DNA of 64,000 bases from Lumbricus terrestris (Eukaryota; Annelida; Clitellata; Crassiclitellata; Lumbricidae): positions 43,629,452 through 43,693,451 of the forward strand of contig OX457039.1 in assembly GCA_949752735.1 (NCBI GenBank), in the 5' to 3' direction. Position 1 is the first letter of the stretch, and each line of letters opens with the position of its first letter. Below, one piece after another: positions 49,051 through 63,400 of this stretch. The translations under genes and the position numbers were made by a program. Below the pieces are notes generated by a model. That model saw only the letters and a program-made list of their open reading frames with translations. It did no database searches and was not told the DNA's origin.

Positions 49051-49330
49051 GCAACAAGTAAGAAGTGCTCCTTCTCAATCCATCAATACATTTCCAGAGT
49101 CTCGATATGTACATATCATATTAAGAACTTAGGAATTCTCATAGGAGAATTCCGAGAAATTAACAGTTACTGTAGCAGACCACATCGGTACGAGATCCTC
49201 TGCTCTGGTTCACTGCAGTGTCTACATACCATCAGAACAATCAAGCTCAAGGCACATATGGGTCCTCCATAAAAGACTGCCAAACAATCACTAGAGCAAG
49301 TTCGTAGACTAGCCTACACCATCACGTACA

Positions 49331-49519
49331 TAGTGCTGTACTCAGAACTTTTGAGGCGAGTACACGCTGCCGCTGTGTTTGACTTGGTTTTACTGAGGTG
49401 GGTATACGCGCTGTACATCCGCGTGTACCCTAGTTTTTTTTAGGTGAGTATACGCTGTAATTTTTTCCCGGAGGTGAGTATATGCCGTATACCCGTGTAT
49501 ACCCTTGAGTACAGCCCTG
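49331..49519. mobile_element. hAT-type MITE, GGCTGTACTCA family (189 bp)
   Basis: Ends TAGTGCTGTACTCA and TGAGTACAGCCCTG, flanked by CGTACA (extending to CGTACATA if the boundary is shifted). The interior has several AGGTGAGTATACGC-like repeats. Confidence 0.75.
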
Positions 49520-49529
49520 CGTACATACC

Positions 49530-50683
49530 AAATGATGTATACCTTCTGCATGGTGCATCGGGCCTTGTAAGTGGAAGGGACAAAATCCACCTTAATTGAA
49601 GTCTTCATAAACACTTTTTAGACGTAGGGCTTCTTACATCTTGATCGATGCTTTTAAGGCTGCAATTAACGTTAGGCTAATTAGCACAAGAGGCTGTTTA
49701 GAATTGCTCAGGGAAACAACTTGATCATGCTCACTGCAGCAAGATCCATCATACAACTTTTGGCAAAGGGATCTTAATTTCACCCTTTGCAATAAAGACT
49801 CAAATGAATTTTATCCCAAGAATGTTATTTTAAAACATGTACGTTGACTAACAAACTCAAATTTGCAAGTGACAGCGCACTGCCATCGTTAATGTTAAGC
49901 ATTGTTACACTGTATCGAAATAGTCATGTGCGGATTATTAGTTACTAATTAGTTACTAATTGCAGACATATATAAGAGTCACATGCCTGTCAGAAATTTT
50001 TTAAGTCACAAATTTCTCAATCGAGACTAAAAAATCTGTCTAATAGTTGATTTTCCTATCAGTTAAGCCCTCCACGGACCATGGAAGCCCAACAGCACAG
50101 ACATCACATACGTGCGATATTTTATCACGGCTCTGCTCTTATTGCAAGTGTGAAAGCGTAGTAATTATGAAATGCTGATGTATTTCAAGGTTCAATATAT
50201 TATTTTCTAATTTTCATTTAGTATGCTCACGAGTGGTATATCTGAATGTAAAGCAAACAGGCATTTATACGAATTTAGCTTCACAAGAACTATAAAATAT
50301 GACATTACAGACACTTTGAAGTAGGCCTACGTATTTGCAACTGCTATATCCAGTGACTAAACTCTGCAGCTGTGACAAATTTGACGTTGTATGTTGCAAG
50401 ACATAGGCTAAGAGAGGAGAATTACAAGTCAGTACGAGTTCACTTGAATTCAATGCAAGTTCAATACCGTCTGTTTGAGAAGTGGTAATGTGCAAAGTTC
50501 TGCAAAATGAATTGAGTAGATGCAATAAAGAATGCACACTCTTATGTTTTACAGACTTTTTGTTTACAAGCAGCCACAAGATCGAAGTTCCACGATATCA
50601 CAGTGTTCACAATGTTTTTGAAAACATTTGGCAACCTTTCCCATTTACTATGAATAGTTTTGCTGCTGAATGATGAGAAACCT
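49530..50683. other. Region downstream of the unrecognised minus-strand gene
   Basis: No exon recognised. Presumably includes that gene's 3' UTR below 50684; I saw no clear minus-strand polyadenylation signal close to the stop. Confidence 0.35.
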
Positions 50684-51425
50684 TTAGGATTGCAGCATGC
50701 TAGAATCTTCCATTGAAGCACCTGCTTTTCGTTTTCGCGACTTCACAACGGGAGATGACAGAATATCCTGCATGCTGAAATAATTATAGGAATTCGTTTA
50801 ACGAGGAATGCAACTTTCAAGACGTTAGAATCAAAAGAAGGACTAGAAGGATATAGACCATGGTATTTCTGCTTAAAGGCCAAGCTCGGCATTCCAGATT
50901 CTCTCCGGAGAATATAATATATCCATAATGGGCGTGGCTAATAGAACCAATGACCGTCTGCTTGCAGATTGCTTCAAGCGTGGCTGAAAGGGATGACCGT
51001 TGCTATATCCCCAAGAGGTCGACTACGGTAGGTCGACTATACACCAACTTGGCTGACTTGCTGGAGTCATATGCAGATTAGCTAGGCCGTGTATACCCAA
51101 GACCGTTCCGCTTGCTTGGTCGCAGAATCTTGACCAGCACTCATACACGCGCATGTGTGTATACATATAGGTATATATATAGTTATATAATGCGTGTGTT
51201 TGTGTGTGTATGTCCGTGCGTGCATGTTTGTGTATTATAAACTTGTGCCATGGTTAGGTGAACTTAGGTCATGTGTGTAGATGGAGCGCCCTTGTATTTC
51301 CAGGCTAACCATGGAATTCAGTCCCAAGTGCAGCGAGGTCAAGTTTAGCAACTTAGCAATCTGTTGCATTGCAATATAAATTTAATCTGATATTATTCAG
51401 CAAAGAAAATTATAAGTATTTTTAC

Positions 51426-51463
<38 letters not shown>

Positions 51464-54400
51464 CTACAACAATTACTTATTACAGCGAAAGCTGTCGCGA
51501 CCCAGACCACCAGTACTAATCTCACGGACAACCCTTCTAACTCAACGCAGCGCTCGTTTTCTAGTGGGGCTTTAGAAATTTTGAGTTTACTATTACGAAG
51601 CTGCCAGTGTATAAAGCAAACTGGAACCCTCCAAATAAGGAAGTAATGCCTACTGCCATGAAAATCGGCCTACACTAGCATTGTTCAATCCTTTCAGCTA
51701 TAGCACCACCAATGAAGTCAATTTAGTGTTCATTGCAATGAAGATGCACATCTACTTCAAGTTTGGCTTACCTGTATCAAGGTGGTCATTCCCCTATTGT
51801 TCACATGTATGACCATTGTTATTGATAGCTAGTCCCTGGGGCATTGTCTAGGCCAACTGACCACCAGCTTAGCTGACTTGCGTGAAGTCCTACGCTGATA
51901 AGCTAGTTCGTGTAAACCTGCGTATACATGTATTTATACATAATTATATACACATCCCCACCCAAAGACACACACTCACATTACATTGTATATAGGCCTA
52001 TTATATACACACACATATATCGCCCATTGATATTGATTCACCTCGCAATGAACTGGGCTATTTATATTTGAGTATCTCAAATGGCCAGTCTTATAAGCCA
52101 ACAGTATAATAATACAGAATGTATCTGTCATGTAACATCACAATGTTTTTATGCTAATGCATTCTGGAAATGCACTTTCACAATTCATTCAAGCATTTTT
52201 TATTTGAAGCTGCTCGTTGCCAGAGTCTGAAATCTGCAATGAACACTGAAATGTTTGATTGGTGTGGTAATGGTGCCAAGCTGATGTTGAAATCCTTAGA
52301 CATTGTAGAATAACCATAGATGTAAAAAACGTTTTTTCCCGTTTTTTATTCACTCCCAAAAAACGTCGTTTTTTTCGTTTTTTATTTTTCCCATCGTTTT
52401 TTATCGTTTTTTATTTTTTCTTTAACTTTATTTATTCATTTACTTTCGGTTATTATTTTCCTTAATTTTAATTTTTTCGGATATTCCTTATGTTTTCCGC
52501 CAACTCTCAAGAATTCGGCTAACTAAAGTCATTATTTCATCCTTTAACATCATCATTTAAGAGATAGCCTTCGTGTAGTAGGTTCCTAATGAATGTTTTC
52601 AAGGTTAAAATGCGGTTTTAGATGCAGCAAAGTCAAATTATTTACCGTTTCTGTTTTTTATCGTTTTTTTGTCGTTTTTTATTTTTTCGAAAAAAACGAC
52701 GTTTTTTTCCGTTTTTTATTCCGTTTTCATCGTTTTTTACATCTATGAGAATAACTAAGCTTATAACAAGATGTACAGCTTGCACTAAAACAGTTTACAG
52801 TTCACCTAGATTATTCCCTCGGACCGTGCAGTGTACAGTGGGCGAATCAATGGCAATGGGTGATATACATGTATATGTGTGTGTATATATATCTATATAT
52901 ATCCGCGTGTATGAGTATAGATATATGTGAATATATAGGTATACACTGGTCAAGATTCTGCGGCCAGGCAAGCGGAACGGTCTTGGGTATACACGGCCTA
53001 GCTAATCTGCATATGACTCCAGCAAGTCAGCCAAGTTGGTGTACAGTCGACCTAGATTAACCTCTTGGTGATATAGCAACGGTCATCCCTGTCAGCCACG
53101 CTTGAAGCAACTGCAAGCAGACGGTCATTGGTTCTATTAGCCACGCCCATTATGAATATATTATATTCTCCGGAGAGAATCTGGAATGCCGAGCTTGGCC
53201 TTTAAACAAAACAACTTGCAACTACTAATTCACTAGACTCGCTACATATTACATGTAGATTGAATCTGAGGCTACAGATTAATTTTCTTCAAAAGACTAA
53301 AATGCTAAATGCACCAGAAAATTTGATTCAGCACGTAACTTAATAATGAGATAAAATCTAAATTGGACTGTTTGACCTACAAATGCCTCAGCAACAGCAC
53401 ACTTCCCTACCTTCAGTCACTACTAACTAATTGCATTCTTCCTTGTTTCCTATGATCAGGTATGGGCCACTTAGCTGAGCCATGATGCAGAGCAGTTACG
53501 GGCTCAAGTGCATTCCACGCCTCTACATCCAGGAGATAAAATATGGTTACGCTTTCATAGTCCACATTTACTACCTTTCTTCAAATAGCGGCTAATAATT
53601 TACACACATTTCTCCTAGGCTTGCAAGTACATTAATTCATTCATCAAAAGTATTTATATACCCTCTCTTCAAGGAAACTACTGATAGTTTACATACTATT
53701 GATTCCAGCACCGCCAAAAAGAATGGTTTCAAGTGCCTATAGAATGTATCGGAGAGTGATCTAAGGAACGAACAGGTGTAACTCAAGAGGAAGGCCATTC
53801 TATACCACCAGGCAAACTAGAGAAAAGCATGGTTTTGCATGATAGATATCTAACTGCATCTTCTCTTGGCGGCTGACAATCTGCACCTCAGATTCACATT
53901 TTGGTGTGACCTTGCAAGCGTTACAAATTTATTTATTAATAATAATGAGAAAGACTATCTACTGCTAAACAGTTATGTAGAATAACATGATAGAATATAA
54001 TTTTATACTTACGAATCTTTTGCTGCTGCATTGATTAATTTGTTTTGAATTCGAACGCTTCTTCTTCGAGCCAAATAAACATCTGGATCTTCAGAGCCAG
54101 CTCTACTTTCTGCATCACATACTCCTCTGCGAACTTTAGTAGGAGTTGACGAAGATGATTCTACCACATCTGAAATTTCATTCTGTTTGAGTTCTGGTAA
54201 AAGATCTCTCCTAATTTTGCCTCTCTTTCCACTACGACTGTAAGTGTGAGCCGCAGAAAAGGTCACTGGGCTTTCTGAACTTCTCGAGCCACTCGCACCT
54301 TCAAAAATTATACAACCCTCATCTGCCTTTTCCATTGGCTGATTTGGACTCAAGGCACCATGCTCAGGACCTCTGTGTTTTGCAAGTCGGGTATAAGGTA

Positions 54401-57400
54401 ACACAGGCGACTGATCTATGTCCGAAGTAAACTCGTAGTCATCTATGATTTTTCCTGGCGACATCAGAAACTTTTTGAAATTTGGCAGAACAGGACTTTT
54501 TGTCGAAGTCCTTGGCGATTTGGCAGAACATCTTTCAGTGGAATCAGCAATAACAGTTCTCTCCAGTGTTATTGCTGGGCTCTGAGGAGTACTACAGCCT
54601 ATATTTGAGGACCAGGCACTCGGTAAACACAAGGAATCTGCCGCAGATTTGCTTTGTCGCAACTGCTTAGGTTTAGATAAAGAATCATTTTGTGACTTAA
54701 GAGACTCAGGAGTCTTTGACTGGATGGAAATGATTTTCTCTGTGCATGCAAGTACTGGACACTGACTTGGAAAGGCTGCAGCGTTGTCAATCATCACCAA
54801 ATCTGTAGAAGACCCATTCACATCTTTTTTATCTCTGTTTCCACGCAGATGTTTCAGTGAATTTATAGAGATTTCATCATCTGAATCACTCCAATGTTTC
54901 TCCTGGTCTTTCTTTGGCCTCTCGGGTGTTTCTTCTCTCGACTTCAACATGGTATATGTGTTGCTTGCAGTGGATATCGTTTTCTCCTTTGCAAACTTGA
55001 TAATGTTGTCGGCAGACTTTCTCTGCAACAAAATTTCATTTGAATCCTAAAAAATAGGTTTCATGGTTTAATATTGTAGAAATATTCAAAATTTGTTGTG
55101 CTGACCAGTCATTGTAATGAGCAGTACAATAAGTTAGGGCACAAATGTTTTTTAAATTTCATCTGAGAAATTTAAATTCTGATAATTTTAGGACTGGTAC
55201 ATTCTCAAAAATTGCCAAAGGACTTACGATCACCTGGAACAGAGATCATGAGTTGTAAGCCAAATGGCTTTAAAGTCACTGTTAATTAACACATTGAACA
55301 GTATTACAGAATTTTGTTAGACTTAGTTTTATTTAAATATAAGCCAGAAATATTGCAGAAACTTAAATTAGCATAGGCTCACACATACAAAGCATTGCCA
55401 ATGATATGCTGACTCTCCTGTTTACACAAATAGCTTTACGTTAAAGATCATTTTAATATAATCAAACCTTGCTTTTCGATTTTGCAGCGGAAGATTTGCC
55501 TGAACGAGGGCTACTGATTTCGCCATTAACCTCCGAGAGACTGATGCAGAGTTCAGTTTCATCTTTGAGTTTGTCTGCAGTCAGTTCAACCTCATTCTTA
55601 TGATTCTTAGAGGCTTCCTGCGTTATATCTCCTTCAGCACCGAGTACACCCATATGTGCTTCGACCACGTCTCCTTCAAAGTCTGTGCTACCAAATTCTG
55701 TTTCTACATCTTCTTGACTCCGTTCCGAGGTGCCAATCGTTTTCGGGGAAATCTCCTCAGAGTCCTCAAACATGTCACTGTCACTGGTATCTCCTATCTT
55801 GATCCAGTCGGGTACTCGATTCGTCAGCACTTCACGGCTTTCTTCATCTTCACTTTCGTCAGATATTTCTACTGCAAACGAATCTGTCTTTTGAACGTCC
55901 GATGCCAATACGTTCACCTTTTCTATATCTTTGCCAACAATTTCCTCTGATGATGTTGCATCTTCATGTATTTTCTCCACATTAGTTTCTTCATCCACTT
56001 CTTCTATTATGCCTTCTAGAAGTTTGATTTCATCAGTTTCATCTGCAAGTCTATCTCTAACCAATTTCTTCTGTTCAGCAGGGCTTGTCTTTTTCTTATG
56101 CTCTTCAAAAGACTCAGCATGGCTTTCAGGTGACTAAAATCAAGAACAAATTCTAAAGGAAATTTTTTAAGCATTTCCTGTATAGTTAAATACCTGTGAT
56201 TAAAAGACTGCATTTAGGAACAACTGATCTCACTGAATTTTAAAGAGGCGATGAAACAAGTCATAATGATATATTTTCAGTTATCACAACAAACTTGTTT
56301 ACAAATCACAACAATCAAGATCATAGAAATTTGTATGCTTACTACTCTCCGAACAGGCCAAACAAAATCTTTGGGCACAATACTCATTACTCAATGATAT
56401 AATTTATCTTAATATAGCATCTTCATGCAGAACAATTTCTTATAACAACAAAAAACAAAACAGCTGCATACCTTGGCAGAACCTCGATCGAAACAGATAA
56501 CTATTTCTGTTTCACAAACTGTCTTGCCATTATGGCTGATCATGCTGTCACCCTGATCTTCCGAATCCACTGGTTCCTCAGCATTTTCCAGTTCCACAAT
56601 CTCCATATCTTCTTCCTGCAGAAATCCTGCATTTTGACTGTTAGAGGCTCTATCAAAAAAGAACATGTCATCTGCATCATGATCTTCAGGTGTCATCTGA
56701 GCCCTGTCGAGCCGTTCTTCAGTTACAACATCTGCATCTGTAAGAACCTGATAAAACAGATGAAACATTCGGTAAGCTATAACATCTTCTAAGTTCTCGC
56801 ACTGTAGCCAGAATAATTAGCTAGACAAATTTAACGATCGTATAAAATAACCAAGTGCAGTGCAGTTACACAATATACAGACACAACTAAATTCTGTGAG
56901 ACACAGCTCGGTCAACTGGTTCAGCAGTCAACATGTACCAAGCAACCAGCATAAGCAGCGGATATACTGACCCAAGTCTCAACAAGATGTAGATATGCAT
57001 GCACGTATGTGTACATCGTATAGTATCTGGATATTTATGAAGTGCATCTCACAGTATGGACTATTCACTATTCAGAGACACAACATGTACAATTGTACAT
57101 GTATGTATTTATGTATGCTTTGTATGTACACATGTATGTAACATTGTAAAAGCATACCTCGACGTTCAAACACAACATTCTAAGATCTGCAATGAGCTCG
57201 AAACACAGTCTTATAATTACACTGCATGAAACTGTCCGTTTTTCTAGTAATGGCAGTTCTCTGTGATGATCAGCATAAACTGTCTTTAAATATTTACACC
57301 ATTATGCAAAATTGAAAACGAAGCCAAAAGTTCTTACATCAAGCAACTTGTTCAGCAAATCATCAGTGGCTTTCTCGAGCAGAAACTTTGTTATTCGAAA

Positions 57401-60400
57401 TTCACTGAAGTGCTTCTTTGCTGGAAATACTTCAAGAATCGAACTGTTCTTCTCTTTTAACCAATCCACGTAGTTTGCTGGTGCTGCAACATCTCGAACT
57501 TGCTTGAAAGAAAGAATTCAGGAGCATGGACTTAAAAAATCAATTGACACTTGCTTCATCTGTGTATATAATTATTATATGTAGGCTCAAACTAAACTTT
57601 GACAAAGAAAGACTTTCATTCACCATAACTTAACTTAACTTTCATAACTTAACAATGTTTTACAAACTAAACACAAGTTATTGAAGTGTTCCTACAAATT
57701 TATATAGCACCTATAAAATGCTCACCAATTATAGAGAATTGGTTAAGCCAGCAGGTGGATGAGGTCACGTGGATACTTGGGATACATATCAATACACAGT
57801 TACACACACCTTTTCAGTTGATCATCATGTCATCAGAAAAGATATCATTGCACGCATGTATGTATCAAGATACTTTTAATATACATGTAGAGCCAGTTAA
57901 GCACCTTGTAAAAGTGCCGCAGTAACAATAGCAAACCTAAGATATTTGGAGGAAATAATGTTAGACTTCTATTTTAGGATAATAGAACAAATTAGTTAAC
58001 TTCAATTCAATAACTTCATATAATAAAACAATAGTGAATCCTAAATAAACACAGAAAACAAACCCAGAAATGAACAGAATGTTGTGTTATAGTAGAAAGC
58101 AGAGATGGCTTACCGCAATGACATCAGACATAAGCACTGGAAAAAGTCTTTTGCACTGGCAAGAGGCAACCATGTACTTAGTATAGAAGACAGAGTCCAT
58201 GTTTCCTACTGGTTTTGATAAAGCCTTTCTGAAAGACAAAAGATAACTGACTTATAGCAAGTGTATTTTATTATTTTTATTAATTGCAGCATCACTGGGA
58301 GCCAAAGCCACCACGATACTGAACCACAGGACAGCTAGATCATAGACATACTGGTACTGAAATACAGTAGTGCATAAATCACATCAATTTTTAGCGTGCC
58401 GCGTAGGCTCAAAGACATAGACTGCCTGATGTGAAGAACTTGCAGCATTGTCTGCTATCAGATACATTTGTAGTACTGGTTTGAGTCAGCCATCTTGGTT
58501 TTTGCTTTAGTCAAGATGAAACAGTCTGTGAAGTCATGTTCTGCCATTAAACTTTTAAAATTCACAGCACTGATGTCTCATTGTGGGCAAGAGTGACTGT
58601 AATTTTATACAAGACAGTGTTATGTTTCTGGTTACTACTGCATCAAGACATTTATTTCATAGCACAACAGTGCCTGACTGAACTACAAAGTACAAGAGTA
58701 AACAGCAGCAATCGCCTTGGCCGAGATAAAAGCCAGCGCTGCCCGGGAGACTGACGTAGGCGTTAAAAGGCAACGTCACCCTAAATTCTCTCAGTCAAAG
58801 TGCAGTTAATAGGTTTAACAAATGCGGTCACGTGAATAATTTTAGTTCACCTGCTCAGTGATGTCAATGACTTCTGTACGAGCAAAAGCCAGCTACAGCC
58901 GGCGACTGTTGCTTGGTCAATACAGGCCGCTATATGGCAAGTTCCTCAACTTCAAGTTAATGCATCTTGCATGTTAAATAGACCTTGGAAACCACTGTGC
59001 AACTACTACATTTGTTTACACTTGACCAATGTTTCAGCTTTCATCATGCATACGCTGCATGTTACACATTCGGAGCCTTTTCCACCATGATTCAACCTCA
59101 CACAGGGTAACAGCTGGCACTTCTGTAACATAAATTCAAGTGCACTCTGTCTCCACAAATTCTGTGAGCTTATAAAAACACAAGTTGAGTATCGTTAGAG
59201 TTTGAAGCAGACACAGTGACACACAGAGTAGAAGCAATTCAGTTGCTATTGCTTTCAATTAAACATCGACAGCTCTTTAACATAGACCAGTTTAAAAGAT
59301 ACTCCATGTTTCAATATCTTTCATAAACAAGAGACTCACTTGCAGAGGGGCAATATTACGCTTCCATCCGAAGACTGACATTCTGACAGCTGGATGACAA
59401 CGTCAAGGATGAATTCCGGATGATCACGAAAGATGTAGCAGATTGACCCACACAACTTCTTTCCTTCTTTCTCCTGATCCGACACAGATTTGTTTCTGAA
59501 GTGAGATATCAAAGTTTCGGTCATTAATATAGTTCTATATTAATAACCAAAACAAATTTAACACAAAACAATTAAGTCAAAAACAAAGCTAAATATTAAA
59601 AGATTGAAAGAGATGATTACTAGATAAAAGAACAAATTTAAACTATTAAACGTACTTAAATTGTTACTAGTAAACGAGACAAATAATACTAAAAATGATA
59701 ACAATTCATAAGGGGTCATTACACAGCCATACCATTATAAGAGAGCCTAACAATCAACTAGCAGGAAAGGCCTTACAGAATAAGTTACTATTGAGTCTAG
59801 ATGTGAAAGAGTCAGCTGTATTAGACATTCAAAAGGCAGGAGGAAGATGCATCATAGCAAACATTTAAAACTAATAACCTGTGCTGCTGGTGGCAAGGAG
59901 ATACTCGTATCTTACCAACCTAACTGATAGAAGCACAACGTCAGCGAACATGGAAAACGTGGCTGCCAAGAGGTCACAGAACCTTGGCTTCTTTGGAAAT
60001 ACCTAAAAAATCAGTTGTGTGAAACACTACAATGTCACAGCAAACATATTTAACTGGTTAGTACTAATTTCACAAATCCACTTTCAAATAAAACTAATTA
60101 GCATGATTCATAAGTCTAATTAATACAAACACTCCTTAAACTAAACTAAAACTCTGGCTTTCTTTATAATGATGTCCTTACTGATTCTGTGATAAACGAA
60201 AAGCATGACGTTTTTGCATCTAATTAAACTACAAATTAAGTTGCTTATTTTAAATCGAATGCAGCAATAAGTTCTATTACCCCAACTTGTTCATGCTTTC
60301 GTAAGCAGAAGGTGGCAAAGTCTTCAACAGATGATTTAACATCACTCAGCCTGAAACACAGATAGATAAGTAGACTGAATAATCAAATATTAACAACATG

Positions 60401-63400
60401 TAGGTAACCATAACTTTGAATAGTGTTTAGCAATGAACATCCTAGATGCCTGCTTGGAATACTAAGACAGTAGTTCCTTTCTTCTTACTTATGCTGACGT
60501 TTGGAGCAAATCTCCTTACTCTATGGCAGCCTTCTTTTGAATTGAACTGAGGCAGAATGAAGAGTAAGTCTGTTGTGTAATATAATTGCAATCAACCGAG
60601 CCAATCAAATCATGCGGCTTGTATGAAGTCGAGAGGAATAAATTTTAATGTACTGATTACTTTCTTTATGGCCATTAACATACATTTTTAAAAAAAACTC
60701 TTCAAATCTATTTGCAAATTGACAGACTAAGGATAATTACCAAAGAACTTATATCGCATATATGCTACAGCACTCAATGCCACAGTCTAACAAGATTTCA
60801 TAATAAAATAAATCTGAAGACAACTCACCATTCTTCATCGTTGCTCCCACATTCTAATACTGATGACAATTTCCTACAATGAAATCACAATTCAATTCAT
60901 CACTCATCATTTTTAAAAGACCTATCAGCTACCCAGAAAGCTATTCAATTGCTACTTGCAGGTTTACTGCTTATTAGATGGCAGTTTGAAAGTGCTTGTC
61001 CACAAAGTATATTTCATGAATATCTATTCATACTGTTTTCGCAGTTGGCACTTGTTAGCAAAGTTTGCTTAGTATTTATTTAAATCCTGAAGAATTGAGA
61101 AATAGACAAGCAAGTACTAACATGTTGAAAACTTCCATGACTAACTGCAGAACTCTGGATTCTGCTTGCGTGCTGGCAATAGCACACAGCTTTCGAATTT
61201 CGCGAACCCATGAACACGGCACTGGACTAACTGATGAATTCTAAAAAAAAAATTTTTAAACCCAATATATACAAGTGTGAGCTAAGGATATAACAAGTTC
61301 TAATGTAAAAAGAAATTTTATCATTAAAAAACACGTGTATAAGAGATTTTCAGTTATGTGCTTTTTTCTTGTGTGCACCTATCTCATGATCTGTGTGCAC
61401 GCGTACACGCACACAGCTTAGAAAGACCATTGGGATCACGTAAATTTGAAACCATAATTATATTCAAAGTTAACCAGCCACTCATCTCATGATATCTTCC
61501 ACCAGACAAAACATAAAGCAGCACACTAGCTGCACAATTGAATAATAAAGCCTAACAGAATTTTTTATTCAATTGCTTGGACACGTTTAACTGTCAACAG
61601 CCAAAATCATCCCACCCAATCGCTTCACAGGTGAAGCACAAAATTTTAAACACTGTAAAAGACAATTACACCATACACGCTATTAAGCTATGAGCCCATG
61701 ACAAATAAAAAATCTGTGGTTGATTGATTACCAAAACACTTTTATAATTAGAAAAGTGTCCCATAGTTGGATGTCTGTACGTTTGCAATTGAGCCAAAGA
61801 TCTTGCCACTGGCAGATCATGCAACTAAGAGAGTTTTACTCAATCCTACAAACAATTGTCACCTTTTACCCGTGACTCAACTTCTTCATTCAGTTTCTTT
61901 AGCTTCCTGTCACTGTTAATCTGTATGACATATCTATAGAGTAACATTTTTATTTCATTCGTTGATACACCATTCATTACAACAAATTTCAGCCTTCCAT
62001 TACCTCTAGCCACACGTCTTTAATTTGTCAAATCAACAATTTTATGCAATAATCAAATCAATATTTCAAATATTTTTATTTTGCAACCAAAGTATACATG
62101 ACAGGTTTACACATCTTGCTCATTGGTTACAAAAAGGGGAGGCCCTAAAGGGATAAAATAATCCCGCTGTCTAGGGAAATAATCCCGCTGTCTAGGGAAA
62201 TAAGGTGTATTATAAACATTCAACTAGAATAAGACACCTAGAATTATATTACGGACCTTGCTCTTTTTTCTGTCTAATGGTTGCCATACGTTGACCTGCA
62301 CAATAAGAAATGTCATAGAACTAAGTACTTATTATAGTGTGGGCCATAAAAAAAGACCCCAATAGTTTTTTGCCGATATCTTGGCCAGAAGTAAGAATTT
62401 CTATGTAAATGAAATTTTACAGGCTTAAAGACAATTCATATTTACACATGATGGCCAGCTTTCAATAAACTTCATCACAATTACTACTCACCAGGCAACG
62501 CTTCAAAAGTTTAAGCACTGCTTTTGAATCCTTAAGGTGCACCATTCTTTCACTGAGATAAGCAGAATCTAAATCAACAGAAAAAAATGATCAATTAGAC
62601 ATTTTTACAATAGTTTTAGGCCAATCAATCACATCAATCAATCACATGAATTTATATAGTGCCCCTTCAAGATCACTACTCAGAGGCGCTCCCAACCCAG
62701 GCCTGGTCAAAGAGAAAGGTCTTGAGAAGACGGTAAAAAGAGCCACCAGAGTCACGGGGAAGCGAACGGAGAGCCGCATGGAGGCCATTCCAGATAGCTG
62801 GACCCACCACGGAAAATGCTCTCCACTGCATAGTAGCGGTACGACAAAAAGGGACAAGATAGTCACTGCGGGCAGCTGACCACAGCGAGCGACGGCCCAG
62901 AGAAACCGAGACTGGAGTAAAAAGCTCAAACAGGTAGGATGGAGCTTGAGACAGAATGCAGCGCCAAGCTATAGACGAAACTCTATAAGCAATGCGTTGC
63001 TGCAGTGGGAGCCAGTGGAGGTCGTCCCTCATGAAGGCAGAAATGTGAGCAAACCGGGAGATGCCACCAACCAAGCGTGCTGCAGATCGAAGGACCCTAA
63101 CCAAGGAGTTCAGACGGACCTGTTGGAGGCCAATGTTCATAAAGAGAGGAGCCGTAATCCAAGCGGCTGCAAACAAAGGCATGGACAAGAGTAGAAGATG
63201 CAATGAATGAGAGAGAGTGAGCAACGACGTGCAGCTGTCGAATTTGGTAATAGCAGAAATCATTTTATGAAAATATGTATGGGTTTTTGTAATAACAATA
63301 ATCTTTATTAAAACAATCTGGTTGACTGACAGCAACTGGTTGCAGTGTACAGTTATGCAATTGACACAATTCACAAGAACGCAAATGACAGAAGACATAA

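Noticed and set aside
54009..55031. Terminal exon ending in a stop at 54009-54011
   Set aside because: The stop overlaps a strong donor (GATTC then GTAAGTAT), and splicing to an acceptor at 50775 restores the frame into a further basic tail ending at 50684.
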